In this document: one piece after another, positions 6,367 to 13,951 of the stretch
Position numbering within the stretch: the first letter of the stretch is position 1
Layout of the letters: each line of letters starts with the position of its first letter
Assembly (NCBI GenBank): GCA_964520045.1
Contig: CAZFMJ010000049.1
Span: forward strand, 1-20,712
DNA: 20,712 nucleotides
Origin: CAZFMJ01 sp964520045
GTDB lineage: Bacteria; Elusimicrobiota; Elusimicrobia; Elusimicrobiales; CAZFMJ01
Reading direction: 5' to 3'
The notes under the pieces: generated by a model
Database searches by the model: none
What the model saw: the letters and a program-made list of their open reading frames with translations, nothing else
What the model was told of the DNA's origin: nothing
Position numbers and translations under genes: made by a program

Positions 6367-6714
6367 TTGATTCTTGGAATTTTACTGCTTCTTTTGTGTT
6401 TCGGTTATGAAAAAATGGGAAGCGAGACCCTGCCCCTGCGCGCGTATTACCCTTCGCCCGTGGGAATTTACACAAGGCTTGTCAGTATAAATAAAGCTAC
6501 ATTTGCCAGGGAAAAAGGCGTTCCAACCGGCCCCGGCGGGGTATACGGTATGGTTTCTACCGATGGAATAACAAAGTCGGATATTCTGGTTACGGCTTCA
6601 TTTGAACCAAGCAAATGCGGTTCTGTTACCTTTCCGGTGCGAAAGGGTGAGTATTGGAAAATACTGGTATCCCGCACAGATTTTCTGTATGTTTATTGGA
6701 TCCCAATGTTGTAA
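6367..6714 (+). CDS. Small secreted or membrane-anchored protein of unknown function (YYPSP motif)
   Basis: From TTG at 6367 the ORF gives 115 aa: a short hydrophobic leader (ILGILLLLLCFGY), then TLPLRAYYPSPVGIYTRL (residues 21-38), then a Gly/Pro-rich and beta-looking region with one further cysteine. The frame is open back to a stop at 6316-6318 but contains no ATG, GTG or other TTG upstream, so the start is TTG, or a rarer ATT codon further up that would add basic residues before the hydrophobic segment. I recall YYPSP-type motifs after hydrophobic leaders in secreted, often longer, proteins of Elusimicrobiota and Omnitrophota; this is memory, not a search. It could be a truncated member of such a family. 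It is convergent with the AbiE operon. Confidence 0.55.
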   Translation: MILGILLLLLCFGYEKMGSETLPLRAYYPSPVGIYTRLVSINKATFAREKGVPTGPGGVYGMVSTDGITKSDILVTASFEPSKCGSVTFPVRKGEYWKILVSRTDFLYVYWIPML

Positions 6715-6734
6715 GGGAATCAGGGAACGCTGTT

Positions 6735-7451
6735 TCAAAATTTTTCTAATTCGGATTTGAGCATTTGGGGCAGGTTTTTGGCAATTTGCCAATGACTTTT
6801 GGGCAGGAAATTTTTTAGTTCCCCCTCAATAACCTTCCTATCCAGATTTTTGATTAACTCAAGGAGGTTTTTCTTTGCTTTTGCCGTTTGCATTACCCCC
6901 ACTCTGCTTCTGAGAAGAAAATAAATATCAAAGAAATCCCGCGGTTTTTTGCGCGACAGCGCCGCCTGTATTTTCTCCTTTACAATACATTCTTCATTCA
7001 AAGCCTCTACCGTATACGCAGGGTGCAATTCATTTACAACAAGCACAAGCTCAGTCTTGGGTTTTACCAGACTGCGCAATGATATATTGAATTCCATGGT
7101 AACCGGCAGGCTGTATATCTGCGTTTTAAAAATTGCCAGCCATCCTCCGGACGTCGGGCTTGAAACTTCTTCTTCAAAATTTATGCCTAACCTGTTTATT
7201 TCAGCCGTAACGCGGCTTATGATTTTTGGTATTGCGTACGGTTTCAGCCAGCCTGTAAAATCTAAATCTTCGGAAAATCTGGGGCTTGCGCGTAAAATTC
7301 TAAGAGCTGTGCCGCCCTTAAATGCCAGCCCCGCATCTTTAAGCGAATATATTGCGCAAAGAGCGGCGTGCTGAATAAATTCCCGGATTACATTGATTTC
7401 CGTAGTCTGCCAAAGCACGGCCAGTTCACGTATCCGCGTTTGTGAAATCAT
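6735..7451 (-). CDS. abiEii: AbiEii/AbiGii-family nucleotidyltransferase toxin
   Basis: The 238-aa protein has the signature of the AbiEii (MenT/DUF1814) nucleotidyltransferase toxins: FKGGTALR at residues 44-51 and RFSEDLDF at 58-65, supplying the nucleotide loop and the acidic metal ligands. These are followed by a lysine-containing helix (IVKEKIQAAL, 156-165) and RDFFDIYFLL at 171-180. Family members are the toxin of a two-gene system in phage abortive infection and genome stabilisation. Studied MenT homologues add nucleotides to tRNA acceptor ends, and AbiEii binds GTP. All catalytic motifs look intact. Its start overlaps the end of the antitoxin gene by 26 bp and is preceded by AGAGGTGG, so translation is probably coupled. 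Length is a little below the usual 270-300 aa. Confidence 0.9.
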   Translation of the reverse strand: MISQTRIRELAVLWQTTEINVIREFIQHAALCAIYSLKDAGLAFKGGTALRILRASPRFSEDLDFTGWLKPYAIPKIISRVTAEINRLGINFEEEVSSPTSGGWLAIFKTQIYSLPVTMEFNISLRSLVKPKTELVLVVNELHPAYTVEALNEECIVKEKIQAALSRKKPRDFFDIYFLLRSRVGVMQTAKAKKNLLELIKNLDRKVIEGELKNFLPKSHWQIAKNLPQMLKSELEKF

Positions 7452-8022
7452 TTAGCCACCTCTCAAAATAAGGATTTTTAAAATTTTTCACATGTTTTTT
7501 CAGCAGTCCGGCGTTCAGCTTGTTAAAGCGTATGCGTTCGTTCGGTTTTATTTTGCTTAAAGCCGAAAAATACAGATAATCCGCCGCGGCCTTTTCTCTT
7601 TCGGCAATCCAGACTGTTTCCCCATGAATAGAGGCGGAGATATATCCCGTGAATGCCGGTTTCTTTATGGTTCTGAAAATATACCGTATTCCGTTTATTT
7701 CATATTCGCGCGTCGGTTTTGGAGTGACCGAAGTTACCGCATACGGAACATCCGTCAAAAGTCCGTAAAATGACAAGGCGGATTCAAGAGAAATATACGA
7801 CGGCCGGTATATGCGGTTTGCGGCGGCGAATTCGGAAGGCAAAGCGTCTTTGAGCGCATAAAGATCCCTTTTCAGTCTAAGCAGAAGCCCTCTGGCAGTA
7901 TAGCGTATGAGGAGAAATTTAGCGGAAGTCCGGCTTGTTTTCGCCAGTTTTCCGAATTCTGAGCCGGAAAAGATTTTTATCCCCGACTTTTTTATCCTGC
8001 TGTTAATTTCAATCCATTTCAT
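7426..8022 (-). CDS. abiEi: AbiEi-type antitoxin and transcriptional regulator
   Basis: This 198-aa protein is the upstream partner of the AbiEii toxin. Residues about 18-58 look like the winged-helix DNA-binding domain of AbiEi proteins (GSEFGKLAKTSRTSAKFLL, then YTARGLLLRLKRDLYAL). The rest has the AbiEi C-terminal pattern (PSYISLESALSFYGLL at about 74-89, and EREKAAADYLYFSAL). AbiEi antitoxins neutralise the toxin without binding it directly and repress their own operon through inverted repeats at the promoter. An inverted repeat lies directly before this ATG. I see no Shine-Dalgarno sequence upstream, and the predicted transcript start is only about 25 nt away. Confidence 0.85.
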   Translation of the reverse strand: MKWIEINSRIKKSGIKIFSGSEFGKLAKTSRTSAKFLLIRYTARGLLLRLKRDLYALKDALPSEFAAANRIYRPSYISLESALSFYGLLTDVPYAVTSVTPKPTREYEINGIRYIFRTIKKPAFTGYISASIHGETVWIAEREKAAADYLYFSALSKIKPNERIRFNKLNAGLLKKHVKNFKNPYFERWLNDFTNADT

Positions 8023-8046
8023 AAAAGTATTATTAATGCTACTTTT
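8023..8046 (-). promoter_or_regulatory. Candidate AbiEi operator
   Basis: AAAAGTA (8023-8029) and TACTTTT (8040-8046) are perfect 7-bp inverted arms separated by 10 bp, lying between the predicted transcription start and the abiEi ATG. A similar TACTT half-site lies at the promoter -10. The position fits negative autoregulation, known for AbiEi proteins; binding itself is inferred. Confidence 0.5.
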
Positions 8047-8054
8047 CTGAAATA

Positions 8055-8083
8055 AGTATAACAGGCCGCCGCAAGAATGTCAA
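8055..8083 (-). promoter_or_regulatory. Near-consensus sigma70 promoter of the abiE operon
   Basis: On the minus strand TTGACA (8083-8078) is followed after exactly 17 bp by TATACT (8060-8055). A TG lies at the extended -10 position. Transcription would start near 8048. Confidence 0.85.
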
Positions 8084-8148
8084 GGGGCGGCTGATGCCGG
8101 ATAAAACCAGGTTCTTTCGTAATTATTGTGGAACACGCGGCTGGAAAC

Positions 8149-8177
8149 GTCATCCCTGCGCAAGTAGGAATAAAGCC
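8149..8177. repeat. Degenerate copy of a common CGTCATTCCCGC-type intergenic hairpin
   Basis: The stretch CGTCATCCCTGCGCAAGTAG followed by GAATAAAGC resembles the widespread folded repeat whose core is ATTCCCGC-loop-GCGGGAAT. The stem is decayed here. A better copy lies at 10890-10909. The rest of 8084-8262 shows no gene. Confidence 0.45.
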
Positions 8178-8262
8178 TTTTATAATCTGGCTGCGCGGGA
8201 AATGAGAGGCCCCTCTCAAAAAGCGCGCATTTTTAACATTGAGGATGCCGACAAACTATCCC

Positions 8263-8272
8263 NNNNNNNNNN
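8263..8272. other. Assembly gap (ten N)
   Basis: Ten undetermined bases between CC and CCCCCC, 15 bp after the gyrA stop codon as read on the minus strand. A round-number gap of this kind is usually a scaffold join and the true missing length is unknown, so genes may be missing between abiE and gyrA. Confidence 0.95.
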
Positions 8273-8287
8273 CCCCCCGCCGTAATT

Positions 8288-10786
8288 TTATTCAACAACA
8301 GGCAGTTTTTCTACTGCCGTCACAATCGGGGCCACGTTGGCTATTTTGTCGCCTTCCTCAAGCCTTACAAGCCTCACGCCCTGCGTATTTCTTGAAATGG
8401 TGCGGATATCACCGCAGCGCATTCTTATAGCCATGCCTTTTTCGGTCATCACCATTAAATCATTCTCATCGTTTGCAAGCTTTATTCCTATCACGCTTCC
8501 GTTGCGTTCCGTGGCTTTAATGGTTATAACGCCGCTTCCGCCCCTGTGCTGGCCCCTGTATTCCGAAAGTGCGGTGCGTTTTCCAAAGCCGTTTTCGCAT
8601 ACGGTAAGAATCGTCTGCTTGCCTTCCGCGGCCGAGCATTCCATGCCGACCACCTGATCCCCCTTGGAAAGCTTGATTCCTCTTACTCCCATGGCGGTCC
8701 GGCCCATGCTTCTTACATCGCCTTCCGCAAACCGTATGGACATTCCGTTCTTGGTGCCTATTATAACTTCGTATTTCCCGTTGGTATGCCCCACGTCGCC
8801 GAGCACATCTCCTTCTTCAAGGGTTATGGCAGCTATCCCGTTCTTGCGGATATTTTCAAAATCCTTCAGCCGCGTTCTCTTAACTGTGCCGTTTCTGGTG
8901 CACATCATGAGGAACGTCTCTCCGCCTTTTGTTTCCTCAAAAGATTTTATCGCTATGGCGGAGGTTATCTTCTCGTCCTGATGTATCGGGATGAGATTGA
9001 CAAGGGCTTTGCCTCTGGCGGTGCGGTTGGCTTCCGGGATCTCATACACTTTAAGGGAATACACTTTGCCCCTGCTGGTGAAAAGAAGAAGGGTGGCATG
9101 GCTGGAGGTAACGAACAGATGTTCTATAAAATCTTCTTCCTTAACATCAGATCCCGTTATCCCCTTGCCTCCCCTGTTTTGCGCTTTATAAGTATCCAGC
9201 GGAAGCCGCTTGACATATCCGCCGTGCGAGATGGTCACATTGACTTCCTCGAGCGGGATTAAATCTTCAATTGAAACTTCCTCCGCTTCGCTTTCTATCT
9301 TTGTGCGCCTCGGCTCACCATATTTTTCCTTAAGCCCCTCCATCTCTTTTACTATGATTTTAAGGATTTTTTTGGGATCGGCAAGTATTGCACGCAGTTC
9401 TTCTATAACTTTCTGCAGGGCTTTATGCTCTTCCATGATCTGGTCGGCTTCAAGCCGGGTAAGCTGATGCAGTCGCATATCAAGAATCGCCTGCGCCTGT
9501 ATGCGGGAAAGCTTGAACTTATCCATAAGCTTTGTTCTGGCTTCCTCTACATCCTTGGATTTGCGGATTATGCCCACAATTTCGTCCAGATTTTTAAGGG
9601 CGATGATAAAACCTTCAAGGATATGAACTCTGGCAAGCGCTTTATTGAGATCATACCGCGTGCGGTTGGTTATTATTATCTGCCTATGATGTATATAGCA
9701 GTTTATTATATTTTTCAGCGGAAGAACCTTAGGCCTGCCGTCCACAATGGCCAGCATTATAACGCCGAAAGATATCTCCATCTGGGTATGCTTATAAAGC
9801 TGGTTAAGCACCACATTGGCGTTGCCGTCACGCTTTATTTCTATAAACACGCGCATGCCCCTGCGGTCGGACTCATCCCGTATGTCCGATATGTCGGGAA
9901 TTTTCTTGTCTTTGACCAGATTTGCGATAGTTTCGATTAACGTGGCTTTATTGACCTGATAGGGAAGTTCCGTAATAATTATCGCCTGCTTATTGCCTTT
10001 AATATCTTCTATGTCGGTTTTTGCCTGTATCTTAACGGACCCGCGCCCTGTTTCAAAATAATCCCTTATTCCCTGCCGTCCCCGTATCGTTCCCGCCGTC
10101 GGGAAATCCGGTCCTTTTACGCATTTCATCAATTCTTTGATATCTATCCCCGGATTATCTATGACCCTTATTACGGCTTCGCATACTTCCGAAAGATTAT
10201 GCGGGGGGATATTGGTCGCCATTCCCACGGCTATCCCGCTGCTTCCGTTTATCAGTAAATTAGGAAGCTTGGCCGGAAGCACGGTCGGCTCTTTAAGCGA
10301 ACCGTCATAATTGGCCGTAAACCTTACGGTTTCCTTATCTATATCCGTAATAAGCTCGTCCGCTATGGCGTCAAGACGGGCTTCGGTATAACGCATCGCG
10401 GCCGGCGGATCGCCGTCTATAGAACCGAAATTCCCCTGGCCGTCTATAAGGGGATGCCTGAGGCTGAAATCCTGCACCATGCGCACCAGAGCGTCGTATA
10501 CGGACATATCGCCGTGCGGATGATATTTTCCAAGCACGTCTCCGACTATGCGCGCTGATTTTTTGTAGGGCTTGTTATATTTAAGCCCCATTTCTTCCAT
10601 GGTAAAAAGAATTCTTCTGTGCACGGGTTTCAGGCCGTCGCGCACATCGGGAAGGGCCCGGCCCACTATAACGCTCATTGAATAATCGATATACGAGGAT
10701 TTCATTTCCTCGCCTATATCTCTTTGAAAAACATTGGAAAAAAAATCTTCTCCCATTTCATTTTTCGGTTTTTCAGAATTACTCAT
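8288..10786 (-). CDS. gyrA: DNA gyrase subunit A
   Basis: This is the full-length (832 aa) breakage-reunion subunit of DNA gyrase, which with GyrB introduces negative supercoils using ATP. The catalytic tyrosine is Tyr133 in AAMRYTEARL. The winged-helix region reads YHPHGDMSVYDALVRM at 88-103. The C-terminal beta-pinwheel carries the gyrase-specific GyrA box as QNRGGKG, which separates it from topoisomerase IV ParC. At the position of E. coli Ser83, in the quinolone-contact site, this protein has methionine (Met94); the acidic residue matching Asp87 is kept (Asp98). GGGAGG lies just before the ATG. It lies 136 bp downstream of gyrB on the same strand. Confidence 0.98.
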   Translation of the reverse strand: MSNSEKPKNEMGEDFFSNVFQRDIGEEMKSSYIDYSMSVIVGRALPDVRDGLKPVHRRILFTMEEMGLKYNKPYKKSARIVGDVLGKYHPHGDMSVYDALVRMVQDFSLRHPLIDGQGNFGSIDGDPPAAMRYTEARLDAIADELITDIDKETVRFTANYDGSLKEPTVLPAKLPNLLINGSSGIAVGMATNIPPHNLSEVCEAVIRVIDNPGIDIKELMKCVKGPDFPTAGTIRGRQGIRDYFETGRGSVKIQAKTDIEDIKGNKQAIIITELPYQVNKATLIETIANLVKDKKIPDISDIRDESDRRGMRVFIEIKRDGNANVVLNQLYKHTQMEISFGVIMLAIVDGRPKVLPLKNIINCYIHHRQIIITNRTRYDLNKALARVHILEGFIIALKNLDEIVGIIRKSKDVEEARTKLMDKFKLSRIQAQAILDMRLHQLTRLEADQIMEEHKALQKVIEELRAILADPKKILKIIVKEMEGLKEKYGEPRRTKIESEAEEVSIEDLIPLEEVNVTISHGGYVKRLPLDTYKAQNRGGKGITGSDVKEEDFIEHLFVTSSHATLLLFTSRGKVYSLKVYEIPEANRTARGKALVNLIPIHQDEKITSAIAIKSFEETKGGETFLMMCTRNGTVKRTRLKDFENIRKNGIAAITLEEGDVLGDVGHTNGKYEVIIGTKNGMSIRFAEGDVRSMGRTAMGVRGIKLSKGDQVVGMECSAAEGKQTILTVCENGFGKRTALSEYRGQHRGGSGVITIKATERNGSVIGIKLANDENDLMVMTEKGMAIRMRCGDIRTISRNTQGVRLVRLEEGDKIANVAPIVTAVEKLPVVE

Positions 10787-10821
10787 AACTCCTCCCAGTT
10801 CTAACCCCCAACTACCTTAAC

Positions 10822-10909
10822 CGGATGCTCCCCCGCCTGTCGTGCCGGAAGATATAAATCGGGCATCCGAACTTCTATAAGAACTTTGGATTCCCGTTTA
10901 CGCGGGAAT
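10822..10909. repeat. Two inverted repeats in the gyrB-gyrA gap
   Basis: CGGATGC (10822-10828) and GCATCCG (10863-10869) form a 7-bp dyad with a 34-bp loop. ATTCCCG (10890-10896) and CGGGAAT (10903-10909) form a tight 7-bp hairpin with a 6-base loop, the core of a widespread REP-like repeat. Neither is followed by a T-run on the minus strand, so neither is a clear terminator; they could shape relative gyrB and gyrA output. Confidence 0.6.
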
Positions 10910-10922
10910 GCCTGATTTAATG

Positions 10923-13418
10923 CTAAATATCCAGATTGCGGACTTCAAGAGCATGCTGTTCGATAAACAGCCTGCGCGGTTCAACTTTGTCTCCCATGAG
11001 GGTTGTAAAAATCTGCTCGGCCTCGGCCGCGTCTTCTATCGCCACCTGCAGAAGCTTGCGCCTTGAGGGATCCATCGTGGTCTCCCAAAGCTGTTCAGCA
11101 TTCATTTCTCCGAGCCCTTTATATCTTTGCACATTGGCGCTTCCCGAGCCGAGTTCCCTTATAACGCGGAGAAGCCCCTTGAGATCCGGGATCTCTTGTC
11201 TGGTTTTATCCGTGGAAACCGTGAATAAAACCGGCATTTTTTCCTGAGCCGGAACGGCATACTGCCCGATTGAAAACTTGAATTCTTTCAGTCTTTCGCC
11301 TACCGCGGCAAGACGGGTTATTTCCCATAGTTTCTGAACTTCGGGACCAAGTTCTTCCTCTATTTCTCCGGCTTCGGCGTTTTCTTCGCTTTTAAGCTCG
11401 CTTATGATTTTCGCCTTGCGCTCCTGAATGTAAAGAGTTTCGTAATCCCGCCATTCCTTTTCGCTGAAAAAATATTTATAACTGCCCTCGGATTCTTCGA
11501 CTCTGTATAAAGGAACTTTCCCCTGCCCGACAAACTGCAGATATTCCAAAAGGGAAAGATTTTTCGCCTCCATCCTTCTCTGTAAATTTTCTATTTCGAC
11601 AAGAAGCAGAAGAAGGGACTGCAGTTCTTTCCCTTCCAGTTTTTCATTATTATTTTTCTTCACCACGGCCGAATTTATTCCTTCCTTAAGAAGCCAGGCC
11701 TGAAGTTTTTCATCATTGTCGACATACATTTCTGTTTTGCCTTTTTTCACCTTATAAAGAGGCGGCTGCGCTATATATACGTGCCCGTGTTCTATAAGCG
11801 GCTTCATCTGCCGGTATAAAAAGGTTAAAAGAAGCGTTCTTATGTGCTGTCCGTCCACATCGGCGTCCGCCATGAGGATTATTTTGTGATATCTCAATTT
11901 TGAAATATCCAAACCATCCTCCCCTTCTCCCACCCCAGTGCCTATGGCGGAAATAAGAATTCTTATCTGCTCGTTTGAGATTATTTTAACCAGCTGCGAT
12001 TTTTCCACATTAAGGATTTTTCCCCTTAGCGGCAGTATTGCCTGAAAAACGCGGTCGCGCCCCTGTTTTGCGGATCCTCCGGCGCTGTCTCCTTCCACTA
12101 TAAAAAGTTCGGATTTTTCGGGGTTGCGTTCCTGGCAGTCGGCAAGTTTTCCCGGAAGGCCGGAATCGGCAAGAGCTCCTTTTCTTCTGGTAAGTTCTTT
12201 GGCTTTCCGCGCGGCCTCTCTGGCTTCGGCGGCCTGCACGGACTTCTGGCATATGGCTTTGGCCATGGCAGGATGCTCCTCAAAAAAAACAGAAAGAGTC
12301 TCTCCCACGATAGATTTGACGATTCCCTCCGCCTCGGCGTTACCGAGTTTGGTTTTGGTCTGGCCTTCAAATTGCGGCTGGGGAATTTTCACGGAAACAA
12401 CGGCGGTAAGCCCTTCCCGCACGTCATCGCCGGTCACACCGTATTCTTTGTCTTTTAAAAGTTCGTGTTTCTTTATGTAATCGTTGATCGCGCGCGTCAG
12501 CGCGGATCTGAAGCCGGCGAGATGAGTGCCGCCTTCTATGGTATTTATATTGTTAACAAAAGAATACACATTTTCAGAGTATTCGTCGTTATATTGTATA
12601 GCCAGCTCCACGGACACTTCTTCGTCTTTTTTTGCGACTATTATGGGTTCGGGGTGAATTGTTTTTTTGTTTGAATTTAAAAATTTCACGAACTGCCCTA
12701 TCCCGCCCTCATAAAGAAAAATATGTTTTTTATCATCCCTTTCGTCTATTATTGTTATTCTTATGCCGGCATTCAGGAAGGCCAATTCGCGCAGTCTGTT
12801 TGAAATTACGTCAAAAGAGAATTTATGACTGTCAAAAATTTTAAAATCGGCCTTAAACGTGACCTTTGTGCCGTGTTCATCCGTCTTGCCCTTGGCGATT
12901 ATATCCGCCCTCGGCTTTCCCCTGTCATACGTCTGCTGCCATATTTTCCCGTCTCTATAAACTTCAACTTCAAGCCATTCCGAAAGCGCGTTGACAACCG
13001 AAACTCCCACTCCATGAAGTCCTCCTGATATTTTATACGCTCCCTTATCGAATTTTCCTCCCGCATGAAGCACCGTCATAACCACTTCAAGGGCTGATTT
13101 TCCCTTAAGTTTGGGGTCTTTTACATCCTGCATGGCGTCTACCGGAATTCCACGGCCGTCGTCTATAACAGTGCAGGTGTTGTCATTATTAATTATCACT
13201 TCTATGGAAGTACAGCCTCCGGCGCTGATTTCATCCACCGCATTATCTACAACCTCGTAAACAAGGTGATGCAAACCCGGCGCCGCGGTTGATCCTATAT
13301 ACATGGCCGGCCGTTTCCTGACAGCCTCTAACCCTTCCAAAACCTGTATCTTAGAGGCGTCATATTTTTGTTTTTCCATAACAGGGCACTCGCTCCCTTT
13401 ATTATTGTGGTCTTTCAC
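10923..13418 (-). CDS. gyrB: DNA gyrase subunit B, long form
   Basis: The 831-aa protein is the ATPase subunit of gyrase. The GHKL ATPase motifs are DNAVDE (58-63), DDGRGIPV (86-93) and GGLHGVGVS (132-140). The TOPRIM domain shows EGDSAGG (442-448) and the metal-binding DADVDG (518-523), and the tail motif RYKGLGEMN lies at 765-773. Between about 565 and 745 there is an insert of some 180 residues, as in the long GyrB of many Gram-negative bacteria and unlike the roughly 640-aa Gram-positive form. The start is GTG at 13418, because a strong GGAGGT lies eight bases upstream. Met14 (13379) would give the more usual MEKQKYDAS opening but has only a distant site. The GTG overlaps the stop of the upstream DciA-like gene (GTGA), implying coupled translation. 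Confidence 0.98.
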   Translation of the reverse strand: MKDHNNKGSECPVMEKQKYDASKIQVLEGLEAVRKRPAMYIGSTAAPGLHHLVYEVVDNAVDEISAGGCTSIEVIINNDNTCTVIDDGRGIPVDAMQDVKDPKLKGKSALEVVMTVLHAGGKFDKGAYKISGGLHGVGVSVVNALSEWLEVEVYRDGKIWQQTYDRGKPRADIIAKGKTDEHGTKVTFKADFKIFDSHKFSFDVISNRLRELAFLNAGIRITIIDERDDKKHIFLYEGGIGQFVKFLNSNKKTIHPEPIIVAKKDEEVSVELAIQYNDEYSENVYSFVNNINTIEGGTHLAGFRSALTRAINDYIKKHELLKDKEYGVTGDDVREGLTAVVSVKIPQPQFEGQTKTKLGNAEAEGIVKSIVGETLSVFFEEHPAMAKAICQKSVQAAEAREAARKAKELTRRKGALADSGLPGKLADCQERNPEKSELFIVEGDSAGGSAKQGRDRVFQAILPLRGKILNVEKSQLVKIISNEQIRILISAIGTGVGEGEDGLDISKLRYHKIILMADADVDGQHIRTLLLTFLYRQMKPLIEHGHVYIAQPPLYKVKKGKTEMYVDNDEKLQAWLLKEGINSAVVKKNNNEKLEGKELQSLLLLLVEIENLQRRMEAKNLSLLEYLQFVGQGKVPLYRVEESEGSYKYFFSEKEWRDYETLYIQERKAKIISELKSEENAEAGEIEEELGPEVQKLWEITRLAAVGERLKEFKFSIGQYAVPAQEKMPVLFTVSTDKTRQEIPDLKGLLRVIRELGSGSANVQRYKGLGEMNAEQLWETTMDPSRRKLLQVAIEDAAEAEQIFTTLMGDKVEPRRLFIEQHALEVRNLDI

Positions 13419-13750
13419 GGTCTTTTACCTCCGCTGGTTGAAATTTTTATCGATCGTATCCAGGGCCTATCAAAATATTTATTGAGTCCTTTAATAATTT
13501 CGCGGCTGCGCATCGTCAATTCATGGGACGCCGCGGAAGATTCGGCTTCAATTAAAAGATCTGCGTCTTTAACCGCCGAAAGCGAGCAGCAATCCGATAA
13601 ATATCCTATTTCTTTTTCCCAAACGGCGTTTAAAATCATCAGGCGCTGCATCTTTGCGCCCCCGAAGGTTCTCCATGACGATTTTATGCCGGCCGCGGAA
13701 ACCCAATGGTTTTTAACCCTGCAATTTTTTATGTGGTGTGTGTTTTTCAC
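13415..13750 (-). CDS. DciA-like (DUF721) protein
   Basis: The C-terminal part has the DUF721/DciA pattern: a tryptophan within NAVWEKEIG, then a strand with DADLLIEAESSAASHEL and a helix before RSIKIS. DciA proteins help load the replicative helicase DnaB in bacteria lacking DnaC/DnaI, and the gene sits between dnaN and gyrB in many lineages, which matches here. The stop overlaps the gyrB GTG start by four bases. The 5' end is uncertain. The frame is open to an ATG at 13897, but that upstream part lies in GC-rich inverted repeats and has no good ribosome site. GTG at 13750 gives a family-like 111 aa; ATG at 13651 (with GGGGG before it) gives only 78 aa. Confidence 0.7.
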   Translation of the reverse strand: MKNTHHIKNCRVKNHWVSAAGIKSSWRTFGGAKMQRLMILNAVWEKEIGYLSDCCSLSAVKDADLLIEAESSAASHELTMRSREIIKGLNKYFDRPWIRSIKISTSGGKRP

Positions 13751-13784
13751 CGCGTTATGGTTTGTAACTATGTTGCTTGGGTTG

Positions 13785-13830
13785 CCCGCCAAACAACAAG
13801 GCGGGTCCCCCGCCACTACAGCAAGGCGGG
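13785..13830. repeat. Pair of GC-rich hairpins upstream of dciA
   Basis: CCCGCC (13785-13790) pairs with GGCGGG (13800-13805), and a second CCCGCC (13809-13814) pairs with GGCGGG (13825-13830). The same six-base arms are used twice in 46 bp. The area around it (13751-13900) is GC-rich and contains no convincing gene of its own. Confidence 0.65.
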
Positions 13831-13912
13831 CTCGCCGAAGAAGTGTGGAGAGCGCGCCGGCGTCGTAGCGGCGGAAGGGCCGAAGACCATTAAACACTAC
13901 CGCTGTCCCTTC

Positions 13913-13932
13913 AGGCTGACTGCCTTCAGCCT
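13913..13932 (-). terminator. Hairpin just downstream of dnaN
   Basis: AGGCTGA (13913-13919) and TCAGCCT (13926-13932) form a perfect 7-bp stem with a 6-base loop, 20 bp after the dnaN stop. No T-run follows on the minus strand, so it may be a Rho-dependent or attenuating structure, or part of a repeat, rather than an intrinsic terminator. Confidence 0.35.
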
Positions 13933-13951
13933 GGTTGCCCGGCCGGCTTGC

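Noticed and set aside
8019..8219. 66-aa minus-strand frame containing KGFIPTCAGMT
   Set aside because: This peptide is the usual translation of the common ATTCCCGC-type intergenic repeat, and it overlaps the abiE promoter.
13913..13932. Strong intrinsic terminator for dnaN
   Set aside because: The stem is perfect but no T-run follows on the minus strand, so it is listed only with low confidence.
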